DNA from: Gammaproteobacteria bacterium
GTDB lineage: Bacteria > Pseudomonadota > Gammaproteobacteria > Enterobacterales > Alteromonadaceae
Length of the DNA stretch: 64,000 nucleotides
Direction: 5' to 3'
NCBI GenBank assembly: GCA_018826295.1
Contig: JAHJZX010000017.1
Location: 86,520-150,519, forward strand
Position 1 is the stretch's first letter. The number at the start of each line of letters is the position of its first letter. Under the pieces are notes generated by a model. It had not been told where the DNA came from and did not search any database. It saw only the letters and a program-made list of their open reading frames with translations. Both the position numbers and the translations under genes were made by a program. Below are positions 45,127 to 54,432 of the stretch, one piece after another.

Positions 45127-46869
45127 ATGTTGGCATTAAATTTAATTGATATTCTGATCATCGCCGGTGCGGTGCTGGTTGGCTTACTGGTGCTGGGCAT
45201 GATCCTGGCGCGGCTGTATAAAAGAGCCACCAAAGAAGTGTCCTTTGTGCGTACCGGTTTTCGTGGCGAAAAAGTCATTATGAATGGCGGCGCTTTGGTG
45301 CTGCCGGTGTTGCATGAAATTATTCCGGTTAATATGAATACACTGCGGCTGGAAGTACGCCGCGCCAACGAGCAGGCATTGATCACCCGTGATCGTATGC
45401 GTGCCGATGTCACTGCTGAGTTTTATGTGCGGGTAAAACCGACTGCGGACGCCATTGCCAACGCAGCCCAAACGCTGGGTTTAAAAACCATGAACCCGCA
45501 AGAGTTAAAAGAGCTGGTAGAAGGTAAGTTTGTTGATGCACTGCGCTCTGTTGCCGCCGAGATGGCAATGGAAGAACTGCACGAAAAGCGGGTAGATTTT
45601 GTACAAAAAGTGCAGCATGTGGTATCAGAAGACTTGCTGAAAAACGGTCTGGTACTGGAGTCGGTGTCATTAACCGGCCTGGATCAAACAGCTTTTGAAC
45701 ACTTTAACCCGCAAAATGCCTTTGATGCTGAGGGTTTAACCAAGCTGACGCAGGCGATTGAATCACGTCGCAAAATTCGCAACGACATTGAGCAGGAAAC
45801 CGACTTAGCGATTAAGACAAAAAACCTTGAAGCCGAACGCGCCAAGCTGCAAATCTCACGTGAAGAAGAATATGCCCGCTTAGAGCAGGAGCGTGAAGTA
45901 TCTATTCGCCGCGCATCACAAATGGCAGAGATTGCCCGCGAGCAGGCGGAGAAAAAGCGTGAAGCTGAAGAAGCGCAAATAGCCTCACAGCGTGAAATCG
46001 ACTTAAAACGCATTATGTCTGAGCGCGATATCGACAATGAGACGATTCAAAAAGACCGCGCTGTACGCGAAATGGAAATTGCCAAACAGCGCGCAGTAGA
46101 GCAGGCTGAAATTGAACGGCAAAAAGCGGTTGAGCTGGCGTCACAGGAAAAATCGATCGCGGTGGCAGAGAAATCCCGTGCCGAGTCTGAAGCCAAAGCC
46201 GATGCAGATAAAGCCCGTGCTTTAGCAGTGAAGCAGGAAGAAGGCGTTATTACCGTACGCCAGACCGAGCAAGCGGAACGGACCAAACAGGTTGAACTGA
46301 TTATGGCGCGCCAGCAAGCAGAGCGTGAAGCTATTCAGTTGATGGTAACCGCAGAGGCGGAGAAAAAGGCGGCGGAAGATCAGGCTGAAGCACTGCGTTT
46401 GGCGGCACAGGGGCAGGCGGATAAAGAACGCTTAACGGCGAAAGGCCAGGCAGACGCCGAGCTGTTGCTGGCAGACGCTAAAGCCCGCAGCTACGCGGTA
46501 GAAGCTGAAGGTAAACAAGCTATCAACACCGCGGCTAATACGCTGTCGGCAGAGCAAATTGCTATGCAGGTGCGCCTGGCACTGATTGAGCATCTGCCGA
46601 ATATTATTGCCCAGAGTGTGAAACCAATGGAGCAAATCAGCGATATTAAAATTCTGCAAGTTAATGGCATGGGAGCCCAGGGCGGCGGCAATGGCGATGG
46701 TGCTGCCACTGATGCAGGCAACGGCTCTTTAGCTGATCAGGTAGTTAACAGCGCATTGCGTTACCGTGCTCAGGCCCCGATACTGGATTCCTTGCTGTCG
46801 GAAATAGGTTTAAAAGCCGGTGATATCAATGGTATGACAGAAGCGTTAAAGGCACCGTTAAAGCAGTAA
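45127..46869 (+). CDS. yqiK: Flotillin-like protein YqiK
   Basis: A flotillin that should form membrane microdomain assemblies with YqiJ. The 580-residue protein has an N-terminal membrane helix (about 5-27), an SPFH domain (about 28-200, with VRTGFRGEKVIMNGGALVLPVLHEI split by strand breaks), and a long Glu/Ala-rich coiled coil (about 215-465) with many Arg-Glu-Gln heptads. The tail has a Gly-rich stretch (AQGGGNGDGAA) and a short conserved end. AAGGAG precedes the ATG. It is the last gene of the operon. Confidence 0.93.
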   Translation: MLALNLIDILIIAGAVLVGLLVLGMILARLYKRATKEVSFVRTGFRGEKVIMNGGALVLPVLHEIIPVNMNTLRLEVRRANEQALITRDRMRADVTAEFYVRVKPTADAIANAAQTLGLKTMNPQELKELVEGKFVDALRSVAAEMAMEELHEKRVDFVQKVQHVVSEDLLKNGLVLESVSLTGLDQTAFEHFNPQNAFDAEGLTKLTQAIESRRKIRNDIEQETDLAIKTKNLEAERAKLQISREEEYARLEQEREVSIRRASQMAEIAREQAEKKREAEEAQIASQREIDLKRIMSERDIDNETIQKDRAVREMEIAKQRAVEQAEIERQKAVELASQEKSIAVAEKSRAESEAKADADKARALAVKQEEGVITVRQTEQAERTKQVELIMARQQAEREAIQLMVTAEAEKKAAEDQAEALRLAAQGQADKERLTAKGQADAELLLADAKARSYAVEAEGKQAINTAANTLSAEQIAMQVRLALIEHLPNIIAQSVKPMEQISDIKILQVNGMGAQGGGNGDGAATDAGNGSLADQVVNSALRYRAQAPILDSLLSEIGLKAGDINGMTEALKAPLKQ

Positions 46870-46888
46870 TTTTAGCTAAGTGAAAAAA

Positions 46889-46910
46889 ACAGGCCGCTAT
46901 TGCGGCCTGT
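46889..46910. terminator. Bidirectional terminator between yqiK and the lipoprotein gene
   Basis: ACAGGCCGC (46889-46897) pairs with GCGGCCTGT (46902-46910). On the minus strand a run of seven T follows, a good terminator for the lipoprotein gene. On the plus strand only TTTCG follows. Confidence 0.8.
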
Positions 46911-46926
46911 TTCGTGTCTACTGCTG

Positions 46927-48780
46927 TTATTGCAGCTCAGTCACCTGATATACGGTGACACTGCCGCTCACTTCGTTACCGATAATCAATAGCGGGTTGC
47001 CATTTGGGCTGTCGCTGGCTGGCACAAACTTTATGCTTTCCGGGCCTAAGTCTCCGGCCAGTGGCACTTCAGTGCAGTCCATACCTTCGCTGCTGTCGCA
47101 TGGATCGGCCAGTTCGTCATCGAGCTCAAATTCTGCATCAAAATCGCGGTTGATGTAGTGACTGACAAAGCTGGTCTGAAATGGGTTAGTTACGTCATAG
47201 ACAAACAAATCGCCGCTGCGCTCCTGCGCAATAAAAGCATAGGTTCGGCCTTCGATAGAGCCGACGTCTATGGCTTCCGGCTCGCCGCCTTTATCGTCTG
47301 AGCGGTTATCGCCTTTGTTTTCGGTATGGGCACTGTTAAAGTTATTGCCCAAAATTGCAGCAGAGATGCGGCCAAAGTCATCGCCTGAGTCGTACACTAT
47401 ATTGACGTTTTGATCCCAGATTGAAAACGAACGGGCGCCGTAAGCATAGAGCTTTTCTACTACGCCATCGTTATCCGGATCAACCAGCGCCGCTGTGACT
47501 TTCAGCCGGCCTAAACCATCATCACCGCCGGTGGCGTCATACAGCGCTTGCAGTTCTGTGCTAAAGGTTTTATTCAGCTCGTCCGGGTCGATAATATCGG
47601 CGGCGCGGATATCTTCTGAATACGCATCCCAATCGCGTGAGTCACCCTCATTGGCCGAGACAATAAAGGTGGCGCCATTCCATTGATAAGAGGCAATCGA
47701 ATCGGGCTGATACAGGCCATAAACATTAGGTAGCTTGCGAAACGATGCCACCTCATCTTCGTTGCTGTAATCCATCAGAAACTGGCCCCAGTCTTTCATG
47801 CCCAGTGCTTTCACTTCAATGGTCATAGCTGTTAAGTCAATAATGCCAATGGCATTGGCTTCCTGCAGTGACACCCAGGCTGTTTTGCTATCGGCCGCTA
47901 CGGTGATGTACTCCGGCTCTAAATCCTGTGCCACTGTGGTACCGGCCGGGCCGGCAAATTTGACGCCGGCAGTTTGCAGCAAGTTGCGGCGTTTGGTGTC
48001 AGTATCGTAATCACTGGCAGAGAGCAGATCAGAGCTGAAATGCATATCTGTAGTCAGATTAATACTTTGCGCCACGTCTGCCGGCACTCCAGCCGTTATG
48101 CTGATAACAGAAATGCTGCCTTCCGGGTCGGCGTTGTAATCGGTATCGGGCTCGCCTTCGTTGGCAACCAGTACTTTTGTGCCATCCGGTGTAAATATCA
48201 CCATATCAGGTAAGGCACCAGCGGCAACCGCTTTGACAAAGGTGCCACTGCCGGTAGCATTCAGGCTATAAAACAACACCGCGCCATTGTCGGTTTTTTG
48301 CGCTGCGGCTACGGCTATCGCCAGCATATCACCGTATATGGCGATTGAATTTGCTTCACCCAGCGCCACGCTAACGTCATTACCGTTGCTATCTTTTACA
48401 TTAACGCTAGCCGGAAAAAGAAAGGGTACTGAGCTTAGGCTATCGTCAGTAATGCCATTACCCACTGCGGCTACCGGCAGGTTGGCTAATGAGATCACCT
48501 CAATACGATTTTCTGCCGCATTAATAGCAAAAGCAGAGTTTGAGGACTTATGAAACTGCACAATTTCAGCCGCTGCTTTGCCGTAAATGCCGGTATTGAA
48601 GCGGCCCACTACTTCGATGCTAAGATCACGCGGTAAGTTTTTACCCGGCTGACCGGTTTGGCCAGTACCGCCTGTTGGTCCCGCAGGGCCTGCAGGGCCC
48701 GTCGCGCCATCGTCACCGTCCAGGGTGCAGCCGGACAAAATAGTCATGATACTTAATGCAAGCAGCGAGCGTTTTAACAT
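46927..48780 (-). CDS. Choice-of-anchor I lipoprotein with a collagen-like segment
   Basis: A 617-residue predicted outer-membrane lipoprotein. The lipobox LSGC places the lipidated cysteine at residue 18, with Thr at +2. Directly after it come nine Gly-X-Y triplets (residues 22-48, including GPAGPAGPTG), a collagen-like stalk. The rest (about 50-617) is a beta-propeller-like domain of the choice-of-anchor I family, with repeated motifs LPDMVIFTPDGTKVLVANEGEP, LEPEYITVAADSKTAWVSLQEANAIG and NVYGLYQPDSIASY. Relatives are secreted or surface proteins of unknown activity, sometimes named after phytase or alkaline phosphatase. AGGA lies nine bases before the ATG. Confidence 0.85.
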   Translation of the reverse strand: MLKRSLLALSIMTILSGCTLDGDDGATGPAGPAGPTGGTGQTGQPGKNLPRDLSIEVVGRFNTGIYGKAAAEIVQFHKSSNSAFAINAAENRIEVISLANLPVAAVGNGITDDSLSSVPFLFPASVNVKDSNGNDVSVALGEANSIAIYGDMLAIAVAAAQKTDNGAVLFYSLNATGSGTFVKAVAAGALPDMVIFTPDGTKVLVANEGEPDTDYNADPEGSISVISITAGVPADVAQSINLTTDMHFSSDLLSASDYDTDTKRRNLLQTAGVKFAGPAGTTVAQDLEPEYITVAADSKTAWVSLQEANAIGIIDLTAMTIEVKALGMKDWGQFLMDYSNEDEVASFRKLPNVYGLYQPDSIASYQWNGATFIVSANEGDSRDWDAYSEDIRAADIIDPDELNKTFSTELQALYDATGGDDGLGRLKVTAALVDPDNDGVVEKLYAYGARSFSIWDQNVNIVYDSGDDFGRISAAILGNNFNSAHTENKGDNRSDDKGGEPEAIDVGSIEGRTYAFIAQERSGDLFVYDVTNPFQTSFVSHYINRDFDAEFELDDELADPCDSSEGMDCTEVPLAGDLGPESIKFVPASDSPNGNPLLIIGNEVSGSVTVYQVTELQ

Positions 48781-48864
48781 GCTGAAGTTCCTGAGTTTAT
48801 TATGAAATTAATAAACCAGTTTCAGCTGCTGTTATGACAATTTAATGTAACACGGATGATGTTT

Positions 48865-49110
48865 TTATGACGTGCTGTCTTGCTCTGCCTGTTGCTGCAA
48901 AAACAGTTGCTTTGGCATCAGGTTTACCGTTTCGTGTAACTCGGAATACACTATTACCACTTCGCCGTTTTTTAGCTGGCGCTTAACTGCGGCCACTTTT
49001 TCTGCCAGAGCCACTTCCTGTTCGCCATAGTCGGTGCCTTCACGCAGCACATAGTATTCAATCAGGTTGTTTAGCGTATCGTCTGTGATATCGGTATAGG
49101 GGATAATCAT
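48865..49110 (-). CDS. yheU: UPF0270 family protein YheU
   Basis: An 81-residue conserved protein of unknown function. It opens [20 protein letters not shown] and contains [30 protein letters not shown] and VNLMP, all shared with E. coli YheU. Its start overlaps the yheT stop by four bases, reproducing the yheT-yheU pairing. Confidence 0.93.
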   Translation of the reverse strand: MIIPYTDITDDTLNNLIEYYVLREGTDYGEQEVALAEKVAAVKRQLKNGEVVIVYSELHETVNLMPKQLFLQQQAEQDSTS

Positions 49111-50108
49111 TTATCTAACTGCTCAGTAATAAATTGCGGGATGCGCTGGTTTAGCCAAAATTGGGGTTTTAGCACACTGCCATAGACAAAGCCGACATGG
49201 CCGCCGCCGTTGGTCAGTTCGTAATGAATATGCTGATTAAGCTCATCAGTTGTCGGAATAACCGCATCGGATAAAAACGGATCGTCTTTGGCATGGATAA
49301 TTAGCGTCGGTATGCGGATTTGGCGCAAAAATGCTTTGCCACTGGCTTTTTGGTAGTAATCCTGTGCATTTAAAAAGCCGTGAATAGGCGCGGTGTAATG
49401 CTCGTCGAACTGCTCAATGCTGCTAAAGCCCTGCACCTGCAGTGGCGTGAGTGGTAATGGAAAGTCAGTAAATTGTTGCAGTTTAGCCAGGGTGCTGCGT
49501 TTTAACCGGCCAAGTAAATAGCGCTGATACAGTTTACTGGCGCCGCTGTTAATGCGTTTGGCACACGCTGCCAGGGATAACGGCGGGCATACGGCTACCG
49601 CCGCCGCTAACGGATTCTGCTCAGCCTGCTCACCGCAATACTTCAGCAGCACATTGCCGCCGAGCGAATAACCCACCGCGACTAGAGGCCGGTTTGGGTA
49701 ACGCCGTTGCACTTCGCTGATCACCAGCGCCGCATCAGCGGTGTCGCCGCTATGGTAGGCGCGCGGCAGTTTGTTGGGCTTACCGTTGCAACCACGAAAA
49801 TGCATCAGCAGCGCCGGCCAGTTAAGTTGCTGGCACTGGGCCAGCATGGCCTGAATATAGTGACTGTTAATATCACCGGCTAAACCGTGCAGCAAAATCA
49901 GCAAAGGCGCGCTATCGTCATTTACCGCCTGGCTTAACCAATTAAGCTGAATTTCATCACCATCGGGCAGGCTGAACATTTCTACCCCGGTGCTGACCCG
50001 CTGTTTCGGGCTTAAATATTTGGCAAAAATGGTCTGCAAATGCGCATGCTTAAGCCACCAGGCCGGCTGGAACGGCGTGTGTTTTACTGGTCTGATCTGA
50101 GCTTGCAA
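49107..50108 (-). CDS. yheT: Alpha/beta hydrolase YheT
   Basis: A 333-residue hydrolase of the UPF0017/AB-hydrolase 4 family. The opening [13 protein letters not shown] is family-typical. The oxyanion segment is [13 protein letters not shown], the nucleophile elbow GYSLGGN (about 144-150), the acid IIHAKDDPF (about 276-284) and the catalytic histidine GGGHVGFV (about 304-311). The start is TTG at 50108 with AGG about six bases upstream; no nearby ATG fits. The natural substrate is unknown; relatives are esterases of lipids or polyesters. Confidence 0.9.
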   Translation of the reverse strand: MQAQIRPVKHTPFQPAWWLKHAHLQTIFAKYLSPKQRVSTGVEMFSLPDGDEIQLNWLSQAVNDDSAPLLILLHGLAGDINSHYIQAMLAQCQQLNWPALLMHFRGCNGKPNKLPRAYHSGDTADAALVISEVQRRYPNRPLVAVGYSLGGNVLLKYCGEQAEQNPLAAAVAVCPPLSLAACAKRINSGASKLYQRYLLGRLKRSTLAKLQQFTDFPLPLTPLQVQGFSSIEQFDEHYTAPIHGFLNAQDYYQKASGKAFLRQIRIPTLIIHAKDDPFLSDAVIPTTDELNQHIHYELTNGGGHVGFVYGSVLKPQFWLNQRIPQFITEQLDK

Positions 50109-50160
50109 ATTAACCTGTCCTGATAAAGAATGGATTTACTTTTACACCAGGTAAAGCACT

Positions 50161-50664
50161 ATGGATCGGCGTAATTTTATCTTAACCGGCATAGCCTTAG
50201 GCGCAGTAGCAAGCCTGGGTAGCGGTTTAGCTATCTGGAGCTGGCAGCACAGCGTGACGCCGGATAGTAATAACCGCGATCTGGTGTTATCGGCGTTGTT
50301 ACCGGCACTATTGTACGGCGCTTTACCGCAAGATGCGACCTTAGCCGCAATCGAGCTTGAACGCACTAAAACCGCGATCAGCGACTTTCTGCCGTTTCTA
50401 CCGCTGCGCCAACAGCAGGAGTTAAACCAGCTGTTTAACCTGCTGGCTAACCGGCTTAGTCAGTTGGGTTTAACCGGCCATGTTATTTCACTTACCAAGC
50501 TAAGCCTGAGCCAACGTCTGCAGCTGTTAAATCAATGGCGCGACAGTTACTTAGCACTATTGCAGCAAGCTTATCATGGCCTGCGCGAGCTGTTGTATGG
50601 CGCCTATTATGGCCAAAGCGAGCACTGGCAGACGCTCGGCTACACTGCGCCACGGTTTAGGTAA
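50161..50664 (+). CDS. Tat-exported small subunit, gluconate 2-dehydrogenase subunit 3-like
   Basis: A 167-residue protein with a twin-arginine signal (MDRRNFILTGIALGAVASLGSG), so it is exported folded. The mature part is helical, with LLPALLYGALP, LNQLFNLLANRL and a conserved-looking end LRELLYGAYYGQSEHWQTLGY. Small Tat-dependent helical subunits like this accompany membrane-bound GMC dehydrogenases (gluconate 2-dehydrogenase gamma subunit type). A GMC gene follows after 199 bases, which supports the pairing. The Tat subunit would carry the signal-less large subunit across the membrane. Confidence 0.7.
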   Translation: MDRRNFILTGIALGAVASLGSGLAIWSWQHSVTPDSNNRDLVLSALLPALLYGALPQDATLAAIELERTKTAISDFLPFLPLRQQQELNQLFNLLANRLSQLGLTGHVISLTKLSLSQRLQLLNQWRDSYLALLQQAYHGLRELLYGAYYGQSEHWQTLGYTAPRFR

Positions 50665-50720
50665 GATAATAAATGCAGCCTGTGAGCTTTGGTGGGCCCG
50701 CGATCACTATGAACGGCTCT

Positions 50721-50822
50721 GGTACAAGGAAATCCACACTTCGCCGCCTTCAACAGCACATCCCTGTGCTGTCTCAGCCTGCGCGGCATCCCTGCCGCTG
50801 CTGCGTGCGGACACCTTGTACC
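50721..50822. repeat. Folded palindromic repeat element (cloverleaf-like)
   Basis: An outer stem GGTACAAGG (50721-50729) pairs with CCTTGTACC (50814-50822). Inside it are two perfect hairpins with the same TCCC loop: ACAGCACA-TCCC-TGTGCTGT (50753-50772) and GCGGCA-TCCC-TGCCGC (50783-50798). This nested design is typical of dispersed REP/MITE-like elements. It fills most of the gap between the Tat subunit and GMC genes. I found no second copy in the window. Confidence 0.65.
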
Positions 50823-50863
50823 GTCGCTTCCGAGCTTGATTTATCAGTAGGTAGGATGCAGTA

Positions 50864-52417
50864 ATGAACAATACACATTTAGATGCCAGCCAGTTTACGC
50901 AGGATCAGCAGTTTGATACCGATATTGTTATTATCGGTTCTGGTGCCGGTGGCGGCATCGCCGCCGAGCAATTGGCCCGGGCTGGTTTTAACATCTTGCT
51001 GCTGGAAGAGGGCGCTTACTACAGCCGCGATGATTTTGTCATGCAGGAGCGTTGGGCCTACCCGAATTTGTACCAGGAAGGCGCGGCGCGCAAGACCCGC
51101 GATCAGGCCATCGGCATCTTGCAGGGCCGCACAGTCGGTGGCTCTACCACGGTAAACTGGACTACTTCTATCCGCACACCGCAACCGACACTGGACTATT
51201 GGCACAGCGAGTTTGGCCTGAATTTTACTGGCGACAATGACTTAACGCCTTATTTTAGCCAAGCCGAGAAGCGGCTGAATATCCATCAGTGGCCAGTAGC
51301 GCCCAACGCCAACAATGCCAAATTGCAACAAGGCTGCGAAGCGTTAGGCTGGCAGTACACGGTAATTAGCCGTAACGTTAACGGTTGCGCCAATTTAGGC
51401 TACTGCGGTATGGGCTGCCCGATTAACGCCAAGCAGTCGATGCTGGCAAGCACTATTCCTGCCGCTGTGGCATTGGGCGCCAGGTTGATATCGCGTATCT
51501 CGGTGCGTCGGCTGCACTGGCAGGGCGACAGCATCACCGCTCTGGAAGCGGTACCGGTAGACCAGCACTTTCAGCCGCGTAGCGATATCAGTATCCGTAT
51601 TAAGGCAAAGCACTATATTGTGGCTGCCGGCGCTATCGGCTCACCAGCACTGCTGCTGCGCTCAAAAGTACCGGATCCGTCGGGCCGCTTGGGTAAACAC
51701 ACCTATTTACACCCGACAGTGATTTCCGGCGCTTTGTTTGATGAAAATATTAATGGCCACAGCGGTGCACCGCAGTCGATTTATTCTGACCAGTTTGTCT
51801 GGCCACAACAAAGCGATACGGCCGGTTTTAAATTAGAAGTACCGCCGTTACACCCGGTGCTAATGGCTACTAAGTTAATTGGCACTGGCGAGGCGCATGC
51901 CGCACTAATGCAACAGTTTAACCAGTTGCAGGTCACTATAGCGCTGTTGCGTGATGGCTTTCACCCGCAAAGCCAGGGCGGCACGGTGCAGTTGGACAGC
52001 GCGCAGCAGCCGCTGCTGGACTACCCCATCAGTGATTATCTTTGGCAAGGTATGCGTAATGCGTTGCTGGCGATGGCGCAGCTACAGTTTGCCGCTGGCG
52101 CTAAGCAGGTACTACCCATTCATCACGATGCCACGCTTTATAGCAGCTGGGCTGAGGCTAAAGCGGCAATACAGCAGTTACCGATGCAGAAACTGCGACA
52201 AACCGTGGTATCGGCGCATGTAATGGGCGGTTGTAATATGAGCGCAGATGCCACTAAGGGCGTAGTCGATCAAAATGGCCGCCACCATCAACTGCAAAAC
52301 CTGTCGGTATTTGACGGTTCTATTTTACCCACCAGCTTAGGCGCCAACCCACAGTTAACCATTTATGCGCTGGTATGGCGCAATTGCCAACGGCTTATTT
52401 CAATGTTTAAGTACTAA
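50864..52417 (+). CDS. GMC family FAD-dependent oxidoreductase
   Basis: A 517-residue flavoprotein dehydrogenase. The FAD-binding motif is IVIIGSGAGGGIAAEQLARAG (split across residues about 21-41), followed by LLLEEG. GGSTTVNWTTS is the second GMC signature region. A cysteine-rich loop (NGCANLGYCGMGC near 170-185) resembles that of membrane-linked alcohol and sugar dehydrogenases. The C-terminal GMC domain has the histidine region VVSAHVMGGCNMS and ends SLGANPQLTIYAL. There is no signal peptide, so export would need the Tat subunit upstream. The substrate is unknown (sugar, polyol or alcohol). Confidence 0.85.
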   Translation: MNNTHLDASQFTQDQQFDTDIVIIGSGAGGGIAAEQLARAGFNILLLEEGAYYSRDDFVMQERWAYPNLYQEGAARKTRDQAIGILQGRTVGGSTTVNWTTSIRTPQPTLDYWHSEFGLNFTGDNDLTPYFSQAEKRLNIHQWPVAPNANNAKLQQGCEALGWQYTVISRNVNGCANLGYCGMGCPINAKQSMLASTIPAAVALGARLISRISVRRLHWQGDSITALEAVPVDQHFQPRSDISIRIKAKHYIVAAGAIGSPALLLRSKVPDPSGRLGKHTYLHPTVISGALFDENINGHSGAPQSIYSDQFVWPQQSDTAGFKLEVPPLHPVLMATKLIGTGEAHAALMQQFNQLQVTIALLRDGFHPQSQGGTVQLDSAQQPLLDYPISDYLWQGMRNALLAMAQLQFAAGAKQVLPIHHDATLYSSWAEAKAAIQQLPMQKLRQTVVSAHVMGGCNMSADATKGVVDQNGRHHQLQNLSVFDGSILPTSLGANPQLTIYALVWRNCQRLISMFKY

Positions 52418-52461
52418 TGTGCCTATAGAAATGACGGATTATCAAAGCGAAAACTATGCAA

Positions 52462-52490
52462 ATTACCGACGCCCCAAGGGCGTCAGTAAT
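52462..52490. terminator. Hairpin between convergent GMC and TPR genes
   Basis: ATTACCGACGCCC (52462-52474) pairs with GGGCGTCAGTAAT (52478-52490) with one mismatch and a 3-base loop. It lies between two gene ends. No T-run follows, so it is only a probable terminator. Confidence 0.5.
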
Positions 52491-52507
52491 ATCACAACAT
52501 ACAAGGA

Positions 52508-54382
52508 TTAAGCCCATATATCCTCAGCGGCCCTTTGCTCCTCGATTTGTTCAATCAACGCGGAATACTGGTTTAGGAGGTCGTTAAGACCTTCCTTATC
52601 CTTAACTGTACAACAGGTTTTTATTTTTGCGACAAGATCTAGCGACATGGGGTAATTTATGTCGCCAATACTTTTGCGTAGGTTATGTTCTGTTTGCAAA
52701 AAGTCTTTAAGAATCGTTATGTTGGCATCAGAATTAATGTCTTGACTAAGCTCAACCAAACACGCGGTAACAATTAACAGGCACATGTTAGAAGGAGCTG
52801 AATTTGTTGAACCAAACTGCTGCCAGGCTTTATGCTCAAGTAAGTTTTGCCAGCCTTTGAGCCCTTCTTTCATTTGCGAGGACAGTTCATGTATTTGCTT
52901 ATCAGTTAGCACGTACATTTTTTGGGACGATTCCCAGCGCTGATCCTCATAGTCCTTATATTCGTGGTGCTTACCAAGTTTGTATAAATAGTCTGTAATG
53001 CTTAAATACCTGTCTTGCGCTATCATCTCGAGGTTGTTTATCAGCAGTTGGTTTTGGAACTTAACCAGCATTTCGCTAATAAATTTCTCATACTCTGCGC
53101 GGCCGAAATACTGGCTATAAAGCGAACGGAAAATATCGATACCGAATAGCTCATAAGCCTCGTTAGAAATTGTCTCACAACGGCTGACGAACTTAATTTC
53201 GTATTCCAAAAGCTGTTTTGCGCCTTCCTCTGAAAACCAGCTAGTTAACGCCATCACCTGGCATTTTTGCTGATTGTTATGCTTTAGCGTATTCGGAGAC
53301 CAATCACCATCACGAGATGAGTATTGCCACGTCATAATGATAGATATCAGCTCAGGCCATTTCTCAAAGTCACTATAGCAAACATGCTTTAAGAAAGGGA
53401 TCATCAAGTCCTCACGAACGGTGTCCAGCTCGCTTTTTAACGTTTGCTTCAGGTTGTATAGATAGTTTTTCCTTGAGTCCCATTTATAGTCATGTTCCGG
53501 CCAGTGATATAAACCGTGAATGACGTTAAAGATAAAGCGTTCACGTAATTGCTGATAATCATTAATGCCAAATTCGATACGCTCATTTATCCAGTACTCT
53601 TCAGCATCTATTGGATGTTCAATAAAACCTGATAAGTCATTGCGAGCCATAGCGCCATTAAGCGCTTTGCCTGCTTGTTCTGACAGGACTTGGTATATAA
53701 GCGCCATAATCGTATAAGCAGTACCGTTTTTCGGATCTAACTCTACAGCCCGTTCCAAGTGCTCAATCGCAGAATCAAATTCGCCCATTTTAAACAGGTT
53801 CTCCCCAAGTTTTTGATGGCTTAGCGACGATTCTTTACCTGATTCGATAAGGCCTTGCAGTTCAACAATTTCATTCCATAGCGCAGATTCAAAACTGTTT
53901 GAGAGATCAACTAATGTTTCAGATTCACTAGTATGCTCGATAAGCGTTCTTAGCGAATCTTTAGCAATATCAAGCTCACCAGCATTTAAAATTGACCTTA
54001 CAAACTTAGGAAATAAACTGAGTGTTTCATTAGACCGTTTAATATCAGCCCGAATTTTGTTTTCGAACTTATGCATGTCCTTTCTGATTTTAACCCGCTT
54101 ATTGGGATTGGCTAAGTAGCTTATTGGGGTGTATTGCTCCTTGCTTTCTGCAACACCAAATAACTTCACGTAAGGTGCAAGGATAGCCAAATTGTCGACT
54201 AATATTTCTGCCTCGGCAGACACTTGCACTTTTTCATCGCGCCCATACACTTTGTCTGTTTTTAAGAGGTATTTCGCGAAATCTTCTTTATCTTTTAAAA
54301 TGTCGCGAATTTTATTGGCCAAAGCGCCGTGGTTTCTGTAACCCAACTTTTTCACTAAATCTGTCAGTGCAATTGCATCCAT
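52508..54382 (-). CDS. Unknown protein with TPR repeats
   Basis: A 624-residue cytoplasmic protein I do not recognise. The N-terminus (about 1-65, LTDLVKKLGYRNHGALANKIRDILKDKEDF) has the look of a small helical DNA-binding or phage-antirepressor-like segment. Near 185-240 are TPR-type repeats: SHQKLGENLFKMGEFDSAIEHLERAVELDPKNG split over two helices. The remaining 380 residues are helical, with LYHWPEHDYKW and many aromatic residues, and no catalytic motif I can name. Base composition is clearly more AT-rich than the neighbours, suggesting transfer. AAGGA lies nine bases before the ATG. The context is an accessory patch with an hsdS relic, so defence is a possibility only. Confidence 0.65.
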   Translation of the reverse strand: MDAIALTDLVKKLGYRNHGALANKIRDILKDKEDFAKYLLKTDKVYGRDEKVQVSAEAEILVDNLAILAPYVKLFGVAESKEQYTPISYLANPNKRVKIRKDMHKFENKIRADIKRSNETLSLFPKFVRSILNAGELDIAKDSLRTLIEHTSESETLVDLSNSFESALWNEIVELQGLIESGKESSLSHQKLGENLFKMGEFDSAIEHLERAVELDPKNGTAYTIMALIYQVLSEQAGKALNGAMARNDLSGFIEHPIDAEEYWINERIEFGINDYQQLRERFIFNVIHGLYHWPEHDYKWDSRKNYLYNLKQTLKSELDTVREDLMIPFLKHVCYSDFEKWPELISIIMTWQYSSRDGDWSPNTLKHNNQQKCQVMALTSWFSEEGAKQLLEYEIKFVSRCETISNEAYELFGIDIFRSLYSQYFGRAEYEKFISEMLVKFQNQLLINNLEMIAQDRYLSITDYLYKLGKHHEYKDYEDQRWESSQKMYVLTDKQIHELSSQMKEGLKGWQNLLEHKAWQQFGSTNSAPSNMCLLIVTACLVELSQDINSDANITILKDFLQTEHNLRKSIGDINYPMSLDLVAKIKTCCTVKDKEGLNDLLNQYSALIEQIEEQRAAEDIWA

Positions 54383-54432
54383 GTTTAAGATCCTTAACGA
54401 AAATATATTAATCCGATTGAGTGTTAGCTTAC

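Noticed and set aside
50673..50864. 63-codon open frame before the GMC gene
   Set aside because: It runs through the nested hairpins of the repeat element and shows no protein-like pattern.
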